DNA of 64,000 bases from Rotaria macrura (GCA_900239685.1 OENT01000105.1:124001-188000); one strand, 5' to 3'; shown: positions 24,236 through 37,197, counted from the stretch's first letter. Notes: generated by a model from the sequence alone, not told the origin. A program made the numbers and translations.

Positions 24236-27200
24236 GTATTTTCTGGACACTGTTAAATAGTTTCCTGGGTTTTTTAATGTAAAGATGAATGAGAACAGCC
24301 GATACTAGTAATGTCTATGCAGCTTGTCATATAAAGAAAAATATCACAATGCAAACAGTTACATGTCACATACAAATGTGACAAATAGCACAGTAATTCT
24401 AGATTCATCTATATTATATGTTTTACTATAGTATAGTCACGTTAACAGCATAAACGATTCATTTCAATTTATCAGTTCTATTGATTATGTACTTAGTCCA
24501 TGACGACAATCATCATTTTTACGATGCGAAGCACTGTAGAGCGATCGTTCCCTATCGGTATTCTTAGAAGACCTACGCATCCAAGCAGCATATTTTGTAT
24601 CACGATGATTTTTGAGAACGACACAACGTCTGGTATTCACTCATTGAAACTTCCTAAGAATCATTGAAACTCAGATAAATACCGAATTTTGTAAAAATTT
24701 GTTCTGCGACCTTTTGTTCGCTTAAAGTAAAATCCGGATATTATTAATAATCTGTGGAAACTGTTTTCATTTAGTCGATACAAACAGATTGAGGCTTGGC
24801 GCTGATCTGAGCAGCGATTAATTATTGCTAGCAGAAATAATTAGCATCGATGTACCATCATTGATGACATCTTTACAATTAATTATCAAATCTTAGTTGA
24901 AGACTACTAAAGATTCTTGCTCGAAATCAAGTGCTCTGCATAGCGTTTCGTAGTCGAGTGAAGCTCGAGTGCCCTATAGTTACGTGTGCTTGACAAAAAA
25001 ATTTTTTAATGACTTTGTTGATCATTCCATGAATCAGCTAGCATCTCAAAGAGGTTTCTGTATGAAGTTATAGCAAAATATTCGTTTGTAATACGATCCG
25101 TTTCTGTCTAGAATCCAATTTTCTTTCATACATAATATGATACATAGCTAAAAGCTTCTAACGAAACAAAACTTAATGAATTCAATCGGTTTCATATCTA
25201 GTATCCGAACTATTTAAAATATCGATGCAAAGAAACAACTATGAATAGATGAGAGCAATGTAGTGGCTTATCTGTGTATGATAAATAGTTGTGAAAGGCT
25301 AAATCAAATATTTTCATGAAGAATGCACAACATATCAGAAGTGATAATTCTACGTCTTGCGGTTTACTTTTCGAATCTACCGATGTAAATTTAAAAGAAG
25401 TATAAAACGTTATTCATAATGAGTTCGATTAAATTTACTATGAGATTTCGAATTAAAATTTTCATTTTCTCTCCCACGCCCAGACTCCGAAATAACTAAA
25501 CATTTACAAACGATAATCGAACATTGAAAGAATAATAATTACAATGTTGAAAATTAGTCGTGAAATTTAGTCATACTTCAATGATGAATGATGACGATCA
25601 CCCAAATATCATAGCACGAGTAGTGAGACAGGCATTTAGTATAAACCGTTACGGTTTAAGTTAACTAACGTAAGATGCATGAGTGAATTTCAATCATCAA
25701 GGAAAAGTATTGTGTTTACTTCATAAGATTATTTTCAAATAAAACCATTTATTTTTGCTTTGGGGATATAAGCAAATATTTTTTTTCTTCCTACATAGTA
25801 TTAATTAAATATAAAACATAGCTATCATATTGAAAATCATCTCAAACTGCTATCGAACAATGATGAAAACAAAGGAAGTCTTTAGTTATATAACAAAAAG
25901 TGTCAAAAATTTTACAATAGCTTTCTGTCTCCAACTCATGTATGCATTATGAATTCTTTGATATGCGATGATAGTAAGTGTTAAATTTGTGCTTTATCCA
26001 ATCAGATGATTGCATCGACCGTCATTTAAGTTAGCAAAGAAACGATCGGTCATCTGATTTCCAAGATAATTAAAAATATTCCATAATACAATATAAAAAA
26101 AACTACTAAAAAACGCTAAACTTCATCTAGAAACTTATAGATACTATTTCAAACGTTTCATCAAATATTTGATTTTCATTTAAATATTGATAAAAAAAAG
26201 TTACCATTATAATCACGTCTGGCAATGAGAACCGTCGGATGTCTTGTTTCTATTGGTTTTTTTCTAACGCTCTCAATGTGTAAAAGTGTCTCGAGTATTC
26301 TATTTCTTGCTATCCAAATCCATAGTTATTCAGTTAGTTTCTTTAGTATTAACTTCGTTTGAGAGACAGAACAGCAGCAGATAGCATTCTAGTGAAAAAA
26401 GTCGATTATTTTCCTAAGACTCGGGAGTCATTTGTAAAAATAAAATTTTCTAACAAGTTCTCTCGAAGATTCGTAACATTAACGCTTTCGAAAATTTTTC
26501 CGAAAAGATACTACAGTTAATTCAAACAAAGACATTTACAGCTGTTATTTCTGTTCGAATTGAGTAAGTATCATTGGAATCTACAGTGAGTTCTATCAAT
26601 TGAAACGCATTTATTAACTCCTAGTTGCATCGAATGAACAACACATTAATTCATAAAGACGCTAAAGAACTCTTTCAGATAAATCGGTATTTATTTTAAG
26701 GTTCTCCCTTTTACTGCGAAAAATATTTTCGAATCATTCTACGTTAAAACATGTGCCATGAACGATGATATACACACTTTATACAACGTGTCGAAACACA
26801 AGATCTTGTAGATATGCTTCTTTTATACCGTACAATTGTGCTGTTTGCATCTGCAAATTCATCGGTGAAGCATGTATTTTTAAAATGACAGATGACGAAA
26901 ATTTATGAAATATATTTTGATTGGAGAGAGAGAGAGAGACAGAGAAAGAAACCTCATCCTCAGTAACCTATGTCAGTGTAGATACTTTTAATGTTACGTG
27001 AAGAATCGTATCGCTGACTTTTTCTTTAAAGAAAATGTCAAATCGATCTTAAAAGTGCTCAACAGAGAAACAGTTGAAAATGTTAGTGAGCTTCGATTTC
27101 ATTGAAAACAAAAGTCCATGTCATCAATCAAAGACTTAATATATTAGATTCCACTTGCGACTGACTGAACTCTTTGTTAGCTCGTGATGTGAGAAGTTCC

Positions 27201-29249
27201 GTATTTTTCTTTTTGAACTCCGATTTGGATACATGCGCTTTCAAAATAATTGACAAATAAATGGTAGTTCAAGTCACACGAAGATACAATGTACATACTG
27301 TACATTATGCAACGATGTAGAACATTTGACTTCGACATCTAAGTTGCTGTTCTTAAAAATGAGCATAGACCATAGTTTTCCAACACGTTTTGAAGACATT
27401 CAGATGCACTAATAGAAATTGAGATCTTTGTGATCTGCTTTCGGTCTCTTGGATATTAGAGAATTCTGTGCGCTTATTATATCGATAGGAGAATCTTTGA
27501 AAACTTGAAAAATAATCAAGAAAACTAAAATTATAATACAAGTGAAAGTCTCAATTCTTGCCGTCACACAAACTTAGTAACTTCAATATTTCGACACAAC
27601 TAACTTGATTTACTAATACAGTAATTCACGCAGAGAACTCCTTGGATTCTATTAGACAAATATTAATTGATAATAATCACATTTTTTCATGCCCGACTAT
27701 CTTCTCAAATATTCAATCATTTGTTCTAAATATTCAAAACTTCACATGCTTATCTTCATCTTATGCATAGGCAATAACAATTAACTACACATCCATCCCT
27801 CTCTTGACAGCTTTTTAATATGTATACAGTTCAATATTATGTCTCTTAGATTGTGAGCTACGCATTTTAATGTTATCGATCAAAACTGTCGTTTTAATTA
27901 AGCAAATATGATATATATATATATATATATGAGTTAGTCCGCCTTCATGATCGACTTCAAATGATGATAGTATCTATCTTTTCTTATCAAAAAAAGTGTG
28001 ATCTATCAAAACTGATACCTGTTCCATCATCGTTATATCATTTTATTTCGTTGTTTTCTAAGTTGTTCAATGTCTCAATGTTGAATAGCTTTAACGATTG
28101 TTTTACGGTTTACTGTCATAGTGCAAGTATCATATAAATATAAAGCTAGAAAAAAGAAGAAATTTTCGATGCAACCTACATCAGAACTATATCAATTAGT
28201 AGTGGAGCAAGAAAACAAATCCTAGAGGGCGTTCAGTTGCCCATAGCGCACCCCTGGCTCCAACATTTATCTCAATTAAGGAGCCTACGGTGGTTCTGAA
28301 TAAGACAATTGTTTTTATTTTTTGAAGCATAATGGATCACTACGAAAAGTCTAAGTATTTTTATATTGTCATTCTTAAAAACTCTTTCGAATTTTTATTA
28401 AATCAAAGACGAACGAACACGATCAATTCAATCGAAATACATACACTACCACGCATACAAATATGTAATATGATGTATCATGATTTCGTTTTTTTCTCAT
28501 TGATTGACTATTCCACTCAGGCATCATTTGATTCATAATCTAATTATTCATAATCGAAGGAGGTACATAAAACATCTGATTAGCATTAGGAATCTGATTT
28601 GATCGAAATTTAGTTATTAATTAGAAATTCACTTAGAAAAGCTCAAAGGTCTTGGTCGATTTATATTGTATATTCTATATTGAAACAACCCGCTTTAGTA
28701 GCATATGTTTATGCATCATTTTCTATAGCCGTTATTAAATTAATAGAATAAAAAACTTGGGGAAATTATTACTTGATGAACATACGTCGGTAGCTGTTGA
28801 GGTTTCTTTAAACATAAGAAAACCTGTAATTTGTCTTGAAAATTTCTTCTCTGATTCACATTATATTGTTGTCACATAGTAATTCAATGTCTATGTAAAG
28901 TAGAAAAGACACTTTCAAGGTATAACTTTAGTTAATCGTATAAATTAATTAGTACTACGATGAAATATTTAATAAATTAAAGAAAGAAAACAACGAGTCT
29001 TTATAGAATCATTTGTAGAAGAGCTTCATTAAGAACTCAAATTTTTTCATGTGAACGAAAAACTCATTGAAAATGACAGGTTAGGGTAATCATAGCATAT
29101 TTTTTTCACAATATGAGATCGTTATATTTTAATATTTTAGAGACTTTATTCGGCTTTCACCCATTGCAGTTACACAGAGATGTATTCTTTTTTATATAAA
29201 TTATAGAAAAAAGAAGAACAACATGTAGAAAAACAACAACAACAAACTA
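24236..29249. other. Gene-free stretch of about 5 kb
   Basis: No coding exon supported on either strand. It contains a GA-type microsatellite at about 26926-26942, a TA run at about 27909-27930, and a small GC-richer patch at about 28225-28260. The sequence otherwise looks unique and AT-rich. It separates the 5' end of the R-SNARE gene from the 3' end of the PTB-domain gene, so regulatory sequence for the R-SNARE may lie on its left side. Confidence 0.5.
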
Positions 29250-32200
29250 CTACATAGGTCGATACCACAACGAGGGATGCGCAAGCGGAACTCGATTTAT
29301 AAAGTTTGGTCGAGAAAACAATGGTGTTGGATTGAACGTTTGTTTCGGATAAAATGGTGTATTAAATGGAAGATATGTTGCACCAAATGGACGCAATACT
29401 TGTTGATTTGCCAGAGGAAAATTTGGTGTAGGATATTGTTGCTGTTGTTGTTCTTGTATTGGCGGCCGAATTAATGATGTTGCACGAAGGTTATGTCGAC
29501 GATCAGATTTTGGCGCTGGTCGATTGACTACATCATTATATAAATGTCGATAATCTTTAACTGTATTGATACGAGCACGGTCAAGTTTAAGTGGACGTCG
29601 TTTACCATGACGATCCTCAAAGAAGCCATTGACAACTTCATAATCAATATCTTGATTATCAATATTGCGAAATTTATCTTGTTTTGATCGTTTCTTATGT
29701 TTTTTCTGTTCATAATTCGATAACATAGATGGTGGTCTATCGTCGAATAACATCGATTTTCTTAGTTGTTCATCATGCAGTGTTAAACGTTCGATCTCAT
29801 TTGGTAATTCCTGATCGATTTCATAATCATAATTTATTGTTGAATTTATCGGCGGTCGAGTAGAATATGATTGTTGTGGAGCCGACATTGGTTGTTCGTC
29901 GTTTACTACTGAAGTACCATTTGTATCACTTACCCATCGAATAAAAACATCTTGACCAGAATTGACATCTTTTATACGTTCAACACGAATAAGATTCGGT
30001 GCCGGTGCATACGGATCGATTGATGTTTGTTGAGCAGAAACTGCTGTTGTCGTAGAAGGAACAGTATTCACCGATAAACATTGAGAATCAGATTGAGGAA
30101 AAGATGTTTGCTGTTGCTGTTGTTGTTGATGCTGTTGTTGCTGTTGTTGCTGCTGCTGATGATGTTGCTGTTGAGTAGAAATTGATGCTATCGATGCTAA
30201 GCGTCGCCGCCGATGACGACGACGACTTCGACGATTATGTTCACATGATGAGCATGTCGAACTAGATGATGAAGATGTTGAAGATGATCGACCTGAACTA
30301 CACGACGAAGCTACAAAAAAAGTTTAGAAAACATTTCGATATCATCGTTTTTTATTATGATAACAGTTAAATTAGTTACATCTTGATGTTGAAGGGTTAA
30401 TTTTCTTCGTTGATCGATCAACATCATGTTTATGATGTTCCCATAGTTGCCATGTATCAATAGGTACACGATCTGTTTTATAAAAGAATCCAGAACCTTC
30501 TGTATTTGTTTGATAATCTAATGTTCGATCACGATCTGGTGCTGGAACAATGCGTATTTCATTGTCAATTTCTTTATTTTTTGATCCATAATCATCAACC
30601 TAAAATACATGTGACAGATGAATTCAGTACTGTTGAAAACTCGCAAGTAAAACTAGCATCAAAGTCATTTTATAGAATTGATCAAACGAATGTGTTCAGT
30701 TGAAAGAGTTGAAGAATCATGTTTTTAAATTCGACAACGAAGAAAAACATTTCACGATTTCTACTAATGCATTGGTCATGTATGCAAATCTAGCTATGAT
30801 TGTGTTATTTATCGAAAAGAATTGTATATGAAAAACAATTCAATTCGAACGGTGAATTTTATTTCTTTTTGACTTTATTGCATTCTTATTAATATACGAG
30901 CTCTCATTGTTAATTTTACCACGAAGATCAATTTATTGTATGATCATAGTAACATAAAAGAATAATACTTAAGCCCCCCCCCCCTCAAAAAAAGTCGATT
31001 TTCGTCAAAAAAAATGAAAATTGAGATAACACCATGACGTGATAGCCCATGTTCTGCTCTTTCAGAATCACTAGTTTTTTTTCCGAAGACCATTTTTTGA
31101 CCGAAATTTTTAGTGATCTTTGAGAGGTTCTCCATGTCAAAAACGATTGTTTTTAATTAGGTCTTCGATCTCTAATTAATGATTATTTAATTAATAATTC
31201 AAAATTAATTAAGGGCTCAGGGTGTGGAGAATTAAAAGCTACGTCGGACTAGTTTGGTGAATTTCCTCAAAAACCGCGTGAAAATTGCAGAAAATATAAA
31301 AAACAGCAAAATATTTTCGAAAAAATGTTTTTATGTTTTTCTCAAAATCATGTTTTTCCATTTTCTATCCTAGTTATTGTGCCTTCAACTATGGTTTTTC
31401 GAGAAATGTTTTTTACCATGCAAAGACGCAGGGCATGATCGGCTCCAATTTTGAAAAAGCTTCTTTTTTATGCCCAAAAAAGATTGCCTACAAAATTCAC
31501 TTGCAGTCTTTTGGCGTTTTTTCAAGGACTTTGAATTGTGGAAACTTTTTTGGCTTACAGAATAGATTTTTTAAAAATCAAAGCATCAGATGCCCTGCAT
31601 CTTTGCATGCTCTATCGAATGGTTAAAAAAAATTTTTTTTTCGAAAAATATAAGTTGAAGGTAAAATAACTAGGATGGAAAATAGGTCATTTTTAACCAG
31701 TGTTCACTTTATAACTTCGTTAAACTTGCATATTTCGGGCTGAAATTTTTATCGTAGGCTACCCACTTCAGTCCTAACATAACCTGAAAATTTCAGCCGA
31801 TTTGGACTTCGTTTCACGAAAATCGACTTTTCAAGGGGGGGGGGGGGCTTAAACATCATTATCTTCTTGATTAGTACTTAAAGCTATGTACGACAATAAT
31901 ATTAATCGTGCAATTGATTAAACACAGATGTATCATCTTTACCGATAACAAATATCGTTCATTCAAAAAGTATACTTACTCTTAGTACATTAGAAATAGG
32001 TTATTTGAAAGTATAAAGCGGTGAAAAAAAACACGTTACACTTGTTCTCTTTGAAGAGATCATAATAGAAAATAACGCCGCAAATACGTCTTTATTGTCC
32101 AGCAAAGAGAGTTGTTTGTATGAAAGAAAGATATTTGTAGAAAAATATTACTGTGTCAGATCTGATACTACTTATTATGATATGAAGATGCCCATTGGCA

Positions 32201-33424
32201 AAGGCTTTGTTCTGCGCAAAAAGAAATCGATTTTAATGATTTACTTTAAAATAAAGTGGTACTTTTGAACAATCTTGTTGTGCTGGAGTTGCCTGATAAG
32301 AACTAAAGCAAGCTTGAACAAGTGCCAATGCAGCTTGTCTTGTTTTCGTTACAAAACAATGACATTCATCAACAGGTAAATGACGACTACGTCGAAAAGT
32401 TACAGCAAATAATGGTGGGTTTCGTGTATTTTCCATTCGTGCTGCAGCTGGTGAATCTAATGGTACAAAACGCCAACCATTGGGAAATTCAGCCCCTGTT
32501 TGCGTACGAGTGGCAAAACGAATACTAGCACAATAGACCAGAGAACGTATAGGATAAAATAGAACAACGGATGGATCACGAGCAAATTGTAGCTGTAAAC
32601 CATTATCATATATAGATAGCCATGCTTCAATACCTGTGCGTTAAATAAAAATACTTTGTAATTTGAAATTTTTCAAAATTAAAATATATTTAATCGAGTA
32701 CCTCGAACAACTTCTTTACCATCGACTGGATATCGTCGAGATAGTGGTTCCTGTATTGCATCGATACCACGTTGACCTGGTGAAGAAATAGCTGTACCCA
32801 AATAGAGTACACTACATTTAGCTCTAAATAATAATTATGAAATGTATTAAATGATCGTTATCGTGGTACATTTTGATCGAAACATATATTTTTAAATTGA
32901 TAGAAATCAGTAATTTAGTTTCTCAACTAATTAAATCTGTTATGCTATGCACGAATGATTTAAGAAATAAACCTGAATGAAAACTTGGGCAAATAAAGAA
33001 ACATGTGATTATTTCATTTTCAAATTGATTCAATCATTTGTTAAATTTAAAAGGAAGAAAAATACAAGTATTCAATTATGAGTTGATTAATTTAGATTTA
33101 TGCTTGATCAACCAGAAAAATGTCTACAGATTACCCGCCATGTATGTCTTCATGTTCATGAAATATTTTAGATATCTCATCGAGTACTCGTTTAATCGAA
33201 GAAGAAGTTAAAAAATACTGCACTTACAAGGGTTGAGAACCATCGATCAAAATTGGTCGATATTGCAATTGTTGTTGATTACTATCATAGATATTTTCGT
33301 CAAACATCATACGAGATGATGTTGGCTCAATATTATCTGGATAAACATGTTGAACTAATCTCGATGGTTCTACACTTTGACCATTTTCATCGATATAAGC
33401 ATATTCAGTAGTTGGATAATACAT
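29250..33424 (-). CDS. PTB/PID-domain protein with long disordered poly-Q C-terminus
   Basis: Five exons: 33424-33228, 32823-32702, 32633-32245, 30599-30380 and 30310-29250; phases close, 662 aa. Residues about 65-230 look like a phosphotyrosine-binding fold. There is a first strand with the classical YLG (CSVLYLGTAI), then LSIYDNGLQL, a YPIRSLVYCAS segment equivalent to the PTB I-x-Y/F-C strand, FAVTFRR, CHCFV, and a C-terminal amphipathic helix around ALVQACF. PTB domains bind NPxY-like peptides or phosphoinositides, so an adaptor role near the membrane is plausible. The rest is low-complexity: Ser- and Arg-rich runs, poly-Gln/His (coded at 30108-30172), then a Lys/Arg-rich and Pro-rich tail ending WYRPM. 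The initiator is the first ATG in exon 1; a 5' UTR exon may exist. The intron 30600-32244 carries a transposable element. The PTB call rests on pattern, and no named orthologue was recognised. Confidence 0.78.
30108..30172 (-). repeat. CAG/CAA-type poly-Gln/His tract
   Basis: A run of mixed CAA, CAG and CAT/CAC codons in the last exon of the PTB-domain gene encodes about 20 Gln interspersed with His. The codons are mixed and not pure CAG, which suggests an older, partly stabilised tract. Confidence 0.85.
30973..31848. mobile_element. Non-autonomous TTAA-flanked DNA element (876 bp)
   Basis: It lies within the large intron of the PTB-domain gene. The left end is G then eleven C, followed by TCAAAAAAAGTCGATTTTCG; the right end is its inverted counterpart, CGAAAATCGACTTTTCAA followed by thirteen G and a C. 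Both ends are directly bordered by TTAA (30969-30972 and 31849-31852), the target duplication expected of piggyBac-like insertion. A second inverted pair lies inside, near 31360-31435 and 31590-31690 (for example ATCCTAGTTATT against AATAACTAGGAT, and TGCAAAGA-CAGGGCAT against its complement). There is no transposase frame, so it would depend on one supplied elsewhere. The TTAA assignment could be a coincidence of an AT-rich palindrome. Confidence 0.75.
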
Positions 33425-34978
33425 GCTTAGTATGAATTGAAGATTTCTCACGATTCAAAAATCAAGTCGATCGGAACATTACTCTTCTTTCGATTGATAT
33501 GAGAAGCATTACTAAGAAGAGAAAAAAGAAATTGTAGTCTTCTTCTTATTGCTACTTACTAGACACAATAGATGATATGCGATAGTTGGTGTTCACTGAA
33601 CCGTATCAATGACGAAGATGGCCATAAAGCAAAAGAAATATGTGGAGAATGGTGAAAGTGTCATTGTAAGGCGGTAACGAAGATAACTATCGATTTTTCT
33701 TTTTTTCGATTTCTCTCGTTCTTTTTCGTTTTGAGCGTGGCTCATTGCCAGATTGCTCATTGACCTCGTGCATATTGTTAACTAATGCACAAATATATCT
33801 GTATGGGTCACTAGTTAGTCTAGTAGATAATCATTATACTGGAAAAGAAACAGTTACCGTCAGTAGTACTGTCTTTACAAGTTCTCAACATATCTCATTG
33901 AATGTAAAATTACCATAATATCACTAAGGAAAATAAAACTTGTGACAGTGATAATTTTGAATGTATTTTTTTCACAAATTTATTATAAACTGATATAAAG
34001 TGATAAAAACTTAATCATGAGATCTCTATTAGTAGTATATATAGCAGGCAAATAGACGTTCTATTACTCGTCACATCTATTGCTTTGAACTGTAGACGTA
34101 TAAATGTTCAAAGTAATTATTTTGCATTATGATCTCTGTATAAAATACAAAACGAACTTATTTCTTTGTCAAAGTGTTATATTGGTTCAAATAAGAGCAA
34201 TCACTGTTAAAAATTAATGTCTTTTAAATATTTCATAGCTCACGTAAATCTATCAAAACAATACATCGGATTATTTTATAGATGTGAATTTACAAAATCG
34301 TAAGATCTCATGTACACAATTGCCTTGAAAAATCGAATATTTATTTGCAATTTTTCGTATAATAAGAAAAAGTTTTCTTTTGTTTTAATCACAATAAAAT
34401 TCAGATAAAGAATTGATTATGTTACAACTTTACGGCCGTAAATAAAACGACTTAAGTTTTTGTCTGATGTATCTTAGTGAATCGATGACAGATTTATACA
34501 TACATCGCTGTCTAATCATGAAAACCTACATTCAGAACTGATCAATTTCATAGTTGCCCATAAAAAGCGAATACAAGAAATAACTTCGAAATGTCAATGG
34601 TATTTATATTTGCTTGTAATATAACTGCTTAACATTTCAATCTTCTTTTTGACGAAAGCAAAAGTCGAGTGATCAATCTTATTGAAATAATTATTTCTGT
34701 TTTTTATATCAACGTCACTTTATCACGAAAGACGTCACGCATCAAGTGTCCTCCTGATTCAAATAAATCAATTTATACGTAAAGCATGTCACGAACATAA
34801 ATACTTTTTCCTATTCAACAGCGTATATATATATATATATGTCTGTGTGTGTTATCGATTGTTTGACAGTGATTACAGTTGTAATACGATCATTACAAAA
34901 TGTTTTCGATGAACTCTAACTTCAAAACAGTTAATACATAGAGTAGTAGTATGAATAGTAGTTATATAGCTATTGTCT
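33425..34978. other. Intergenic stretch upstream of the PTB-domain gene
   Basis: No supported exon. It should contain the PTB-gene promoter near 33425-33900. A TA microsatellite with an adjacent GT run lies at about 34822-34850. The remainder is AT-rich and featureless up to the border of the hAT relic. Confidence 0.5.
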
Positions 34979-35614
34979 AGTGTCACCAGGGCCAATTTTG
35001 GGCGATATGCATGAATGTCTCTAAAATATTTCAAGTCGTGTCACAGTGTTAGAATTTGAACACGTATTATCATATACGAATCAAATCGGGCACGGCAATA
35101 AACGCGAATGAATTGATTCAGCGTCACATTCAACGCGCATTTTGAAGCGAATACCGCTTTGTTACCGATTATGATTTAAAAAATCCGAATCAATGCACAC
35201 GAAAACAGTATACTTATTATTTAGTCAAACATTTGTTGAAATTTGCACGGAAAAATCTGTTCGATTTCACTTGATTTGAACCATTCGTAATGTATTTCGA
35301 CCGTTATCTTATCTCTTTCGATTATCAAAGCTTACCTATCAGTATCACCATGGTTCCCGATTACTTTTGAATGTGTGGGGGGCTAAATTTTCGCAGAAAT
35401 GTTAAGCTGTTTCGGCAGACAGTATTCAATAAATCACATTTATTTCATAATATCATACTCTAAGTTTGTTTTTATTAAAAGGCAAAATATGCATAAAAAA
35501 ATAACATTGCAAAAAGCTTTTCAAAATTCATCCTCTCTCAGGTTCATTTGATTAGATTGGAAAAATAATGTTACGTTTCGTGACTTCGCACGCGCTGGGT
35601 TTTTTATGAAATCT

Positions 35615-35988
35615 TGAACAACCCAGTGAAAAATTTTCGCTGATTTTAATCGAATTATTCTGCAACAAAATCAAAATTGAAATCGATTGATAATTTTGAT
35701 TATTGTAGATCCCGACTTAACCATTACGTCATATTGCTACTTATCCAGTGTTAAATTTTCGGATTAAAATTGATTATTTTGCAACGAAATCGAAATTATC
35801 AATCCATTTTAAATTTTGATTTTGCTGCATAATAAGCAATTTTAATCCGAGAGTTTCATACTGAATTGGTAGCAATATGAAGTAATGGTTAAGTCGGGAT
35901 CTACAATAATCAAAATTATCAATCGATTTCAATTTTGATTTTGTTGCAGAATAATTCGATTAAAATCAGCGAAAATTTTTCAGTGGGA
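35615..35988. mobile_element. Foldback element nested in the hAT relic
   Basis: Almost the whole element is self-complementary. Arms 35622-35740 and 35869-35987 match with only a few differences over about 118 nt, starting CCCA-S-TGAAAAATTTTCGC. The middle section holds a second, less perfect inverted pair beginning TCGGATTAAAATTG. ATGAAATCT occurs exactly at 35606-35614 and again at 35989-35997, suggesting a 9-bp target duplication of the Mutator type, although a few extra bases sit between the left copy and the arm. It has no coding capacity. Confidence 0.75.
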
Positions 35989-36244
35989 ATGAAATCTATT
36001 GCATCATCTGTTAATTGTATGTCAAGAGTAGATAACTAGGGTGGCACTTTCACTTTCCTTTGGGGAAGGGAAGCTTTTCAACTTTCAAGTTTTCTTTAGA
36101 AGAAAGCAAAATCGACTACTTTCTTTAGCGTTTTTCATATTTTATGGAAGAAAATAATGCAAATGATGCTGCTCACTTCAGAAAATACTTTTAAAAATTC
36201 AAAAAGAAAGTTTAACTTTCCCTAGAAATGAAAGGAAAAGTGCC

Positions 36245-36722
36245 GCCCCTATAGATAACTTCAATAATATTTCGACAGTTGTATTACTGAAGCGATTTCT
36301 TAACCAGATTTTTAACGATCACAGAGCACTAAACATTCGTTCAGGTTCATTAGAACCAACTGCAAATGTTCCAACTATTTGATACAATCGAAACCATTCT
36401 GGGCATTGTTCACTATCAAATTTTGCAAGTGTTGTTAGTATTGATGGAATCGAAGTAATATTTTCAACAATTTTTAGGAAGGCATAGATATCGTCTTTAA
36501 AATATTGTATATTAAGTAATGGATAATCAGTTCGTTCGTATACATTTCTATCAACACCCTTGTGTACGTATGTGCTAGGAGATATGTATTTGGTTATTAC
36601 CGGATTGCTGATTAACTCTTCAGGTGAAAATTTTGTAGGAGAAGAGAATATGCACAAATTCTGAATCAGTTACTTTGCTTCAGAATCAAAACGATCATCT
36701 AATGCTTTTAAAACATTTTGAA
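36245..36722 (-). pseudogene. hAT transposase C-terminal (dimerisation) remnant, two in-frame stops
   Basis: One minus-strand frame reads from about 36722 to 36245 through two nonsense codons: TAA at 36670-36672 and TGA at 36319-36321. Coding-like sequence continues in the same frame across both. The C-terminal part carries the hAT dimerisation signature: a Cys-Pro-x-Trp start, then NEPERMFSAL where active members have a (S/E)-x-ER-x-FS motif, followed after the TGA by SLKIWLRNRFSN, the usual basic continuation. The N-terminal two thirds of a transposase were not found, so the gene is truncated as well as interrupted. It sits inside the hAT element 34987-37189 in the expected orientation. Confidence 0.8.
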
Positions 36723-36729
36723 CAAAACA

Positions 36730-36945
36730 AATAGATATTTCGGCAGAAACAATAAATAGAATGAATACATATCTTGGCAGAAAAAGTGAATAGGATAAAT
36801 AAATATTCATGCAGAGACAGCAAATAGAATGAACAGATATTTGGGCAGGGGAAGTAGACAGAATAAATTTTCTGGCAGAAACAGTACATACAATGAATTG
36901 ATATTCTAGAAGAAATTTTAAACAAATATTCTGACAGAAATGAGA
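36730..36945. repeat. Degenerate 34-bp tandem repeat
   Basis: About six imperfect copies of a unit like ATATTTCGGCAGAAAC followed by AATAAATAGAATGAA. The GCAG core recurs at 36743, 36777, 36811 and 36845 (34 bp apart), then at 36875 and less clearly after that. A related single copy (TTTCGGCAGACAGTATTC) occurs near 35410-35430. The repeat abuts the N-terminal break of the hAT transposase remnant, so it replaced or disrupted upstream coding sequence. Confidence 0.75.
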
Positions 36946-37197
36946 ATTTAAATATCGAATTCACAAACAATAAAGAATAACTGTGGTAAGACCAGGTTCT
37001 TTTAATAATGAAGTGGATAAATAAAAATTTTTACTCTAGCGGAAACGTATTAATCGGTGGTGCATATCGACAATGTAGCTGAAAATCTTTAAGTTGCGAG
37101 AAATAGTGTAAAAATCGCAGAACCAAAATTTACTTCTTATATTTTTGTGGGGAGGCTAGTTCCCCCCCCCCCCCGAATTGAAGCCCCTGAGTATCAC

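Larger units (their letters stand above)
34987..37189 (-). mobile_element. Decayed hAT-family DNA transposon
   Basis: The right end reads AAGCCCCTG at 37181-37189 and is followed by AGTATCAC (37190-37197). The left end reads CAGGGCC from 34987 and is preceded by AGTGTCAC (34979-34986). CAGGG/CCCTG termini with 8-bp target duplications (here 7 of 8 identical) are the hAT signature. Between them, on the minus strand, lies a broken transposase C-terminus (36245-36722). A second possible left border exists at 35349, preceded by an exact AGTATCAC (35341-35348) but beginning CATGG. Either border encloses the transposase remnant and a nested foldback element. A C/G homopolymer run lies just inside the right end. 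Confidence 0.7.

Noticed and set aside
28225..28290. GC-richer patch with GCGCACCCCTGG as a transposon end or tRNA-like sequence
   Set aside because: No inverted partner, target duplication or cloverleaf could be built.
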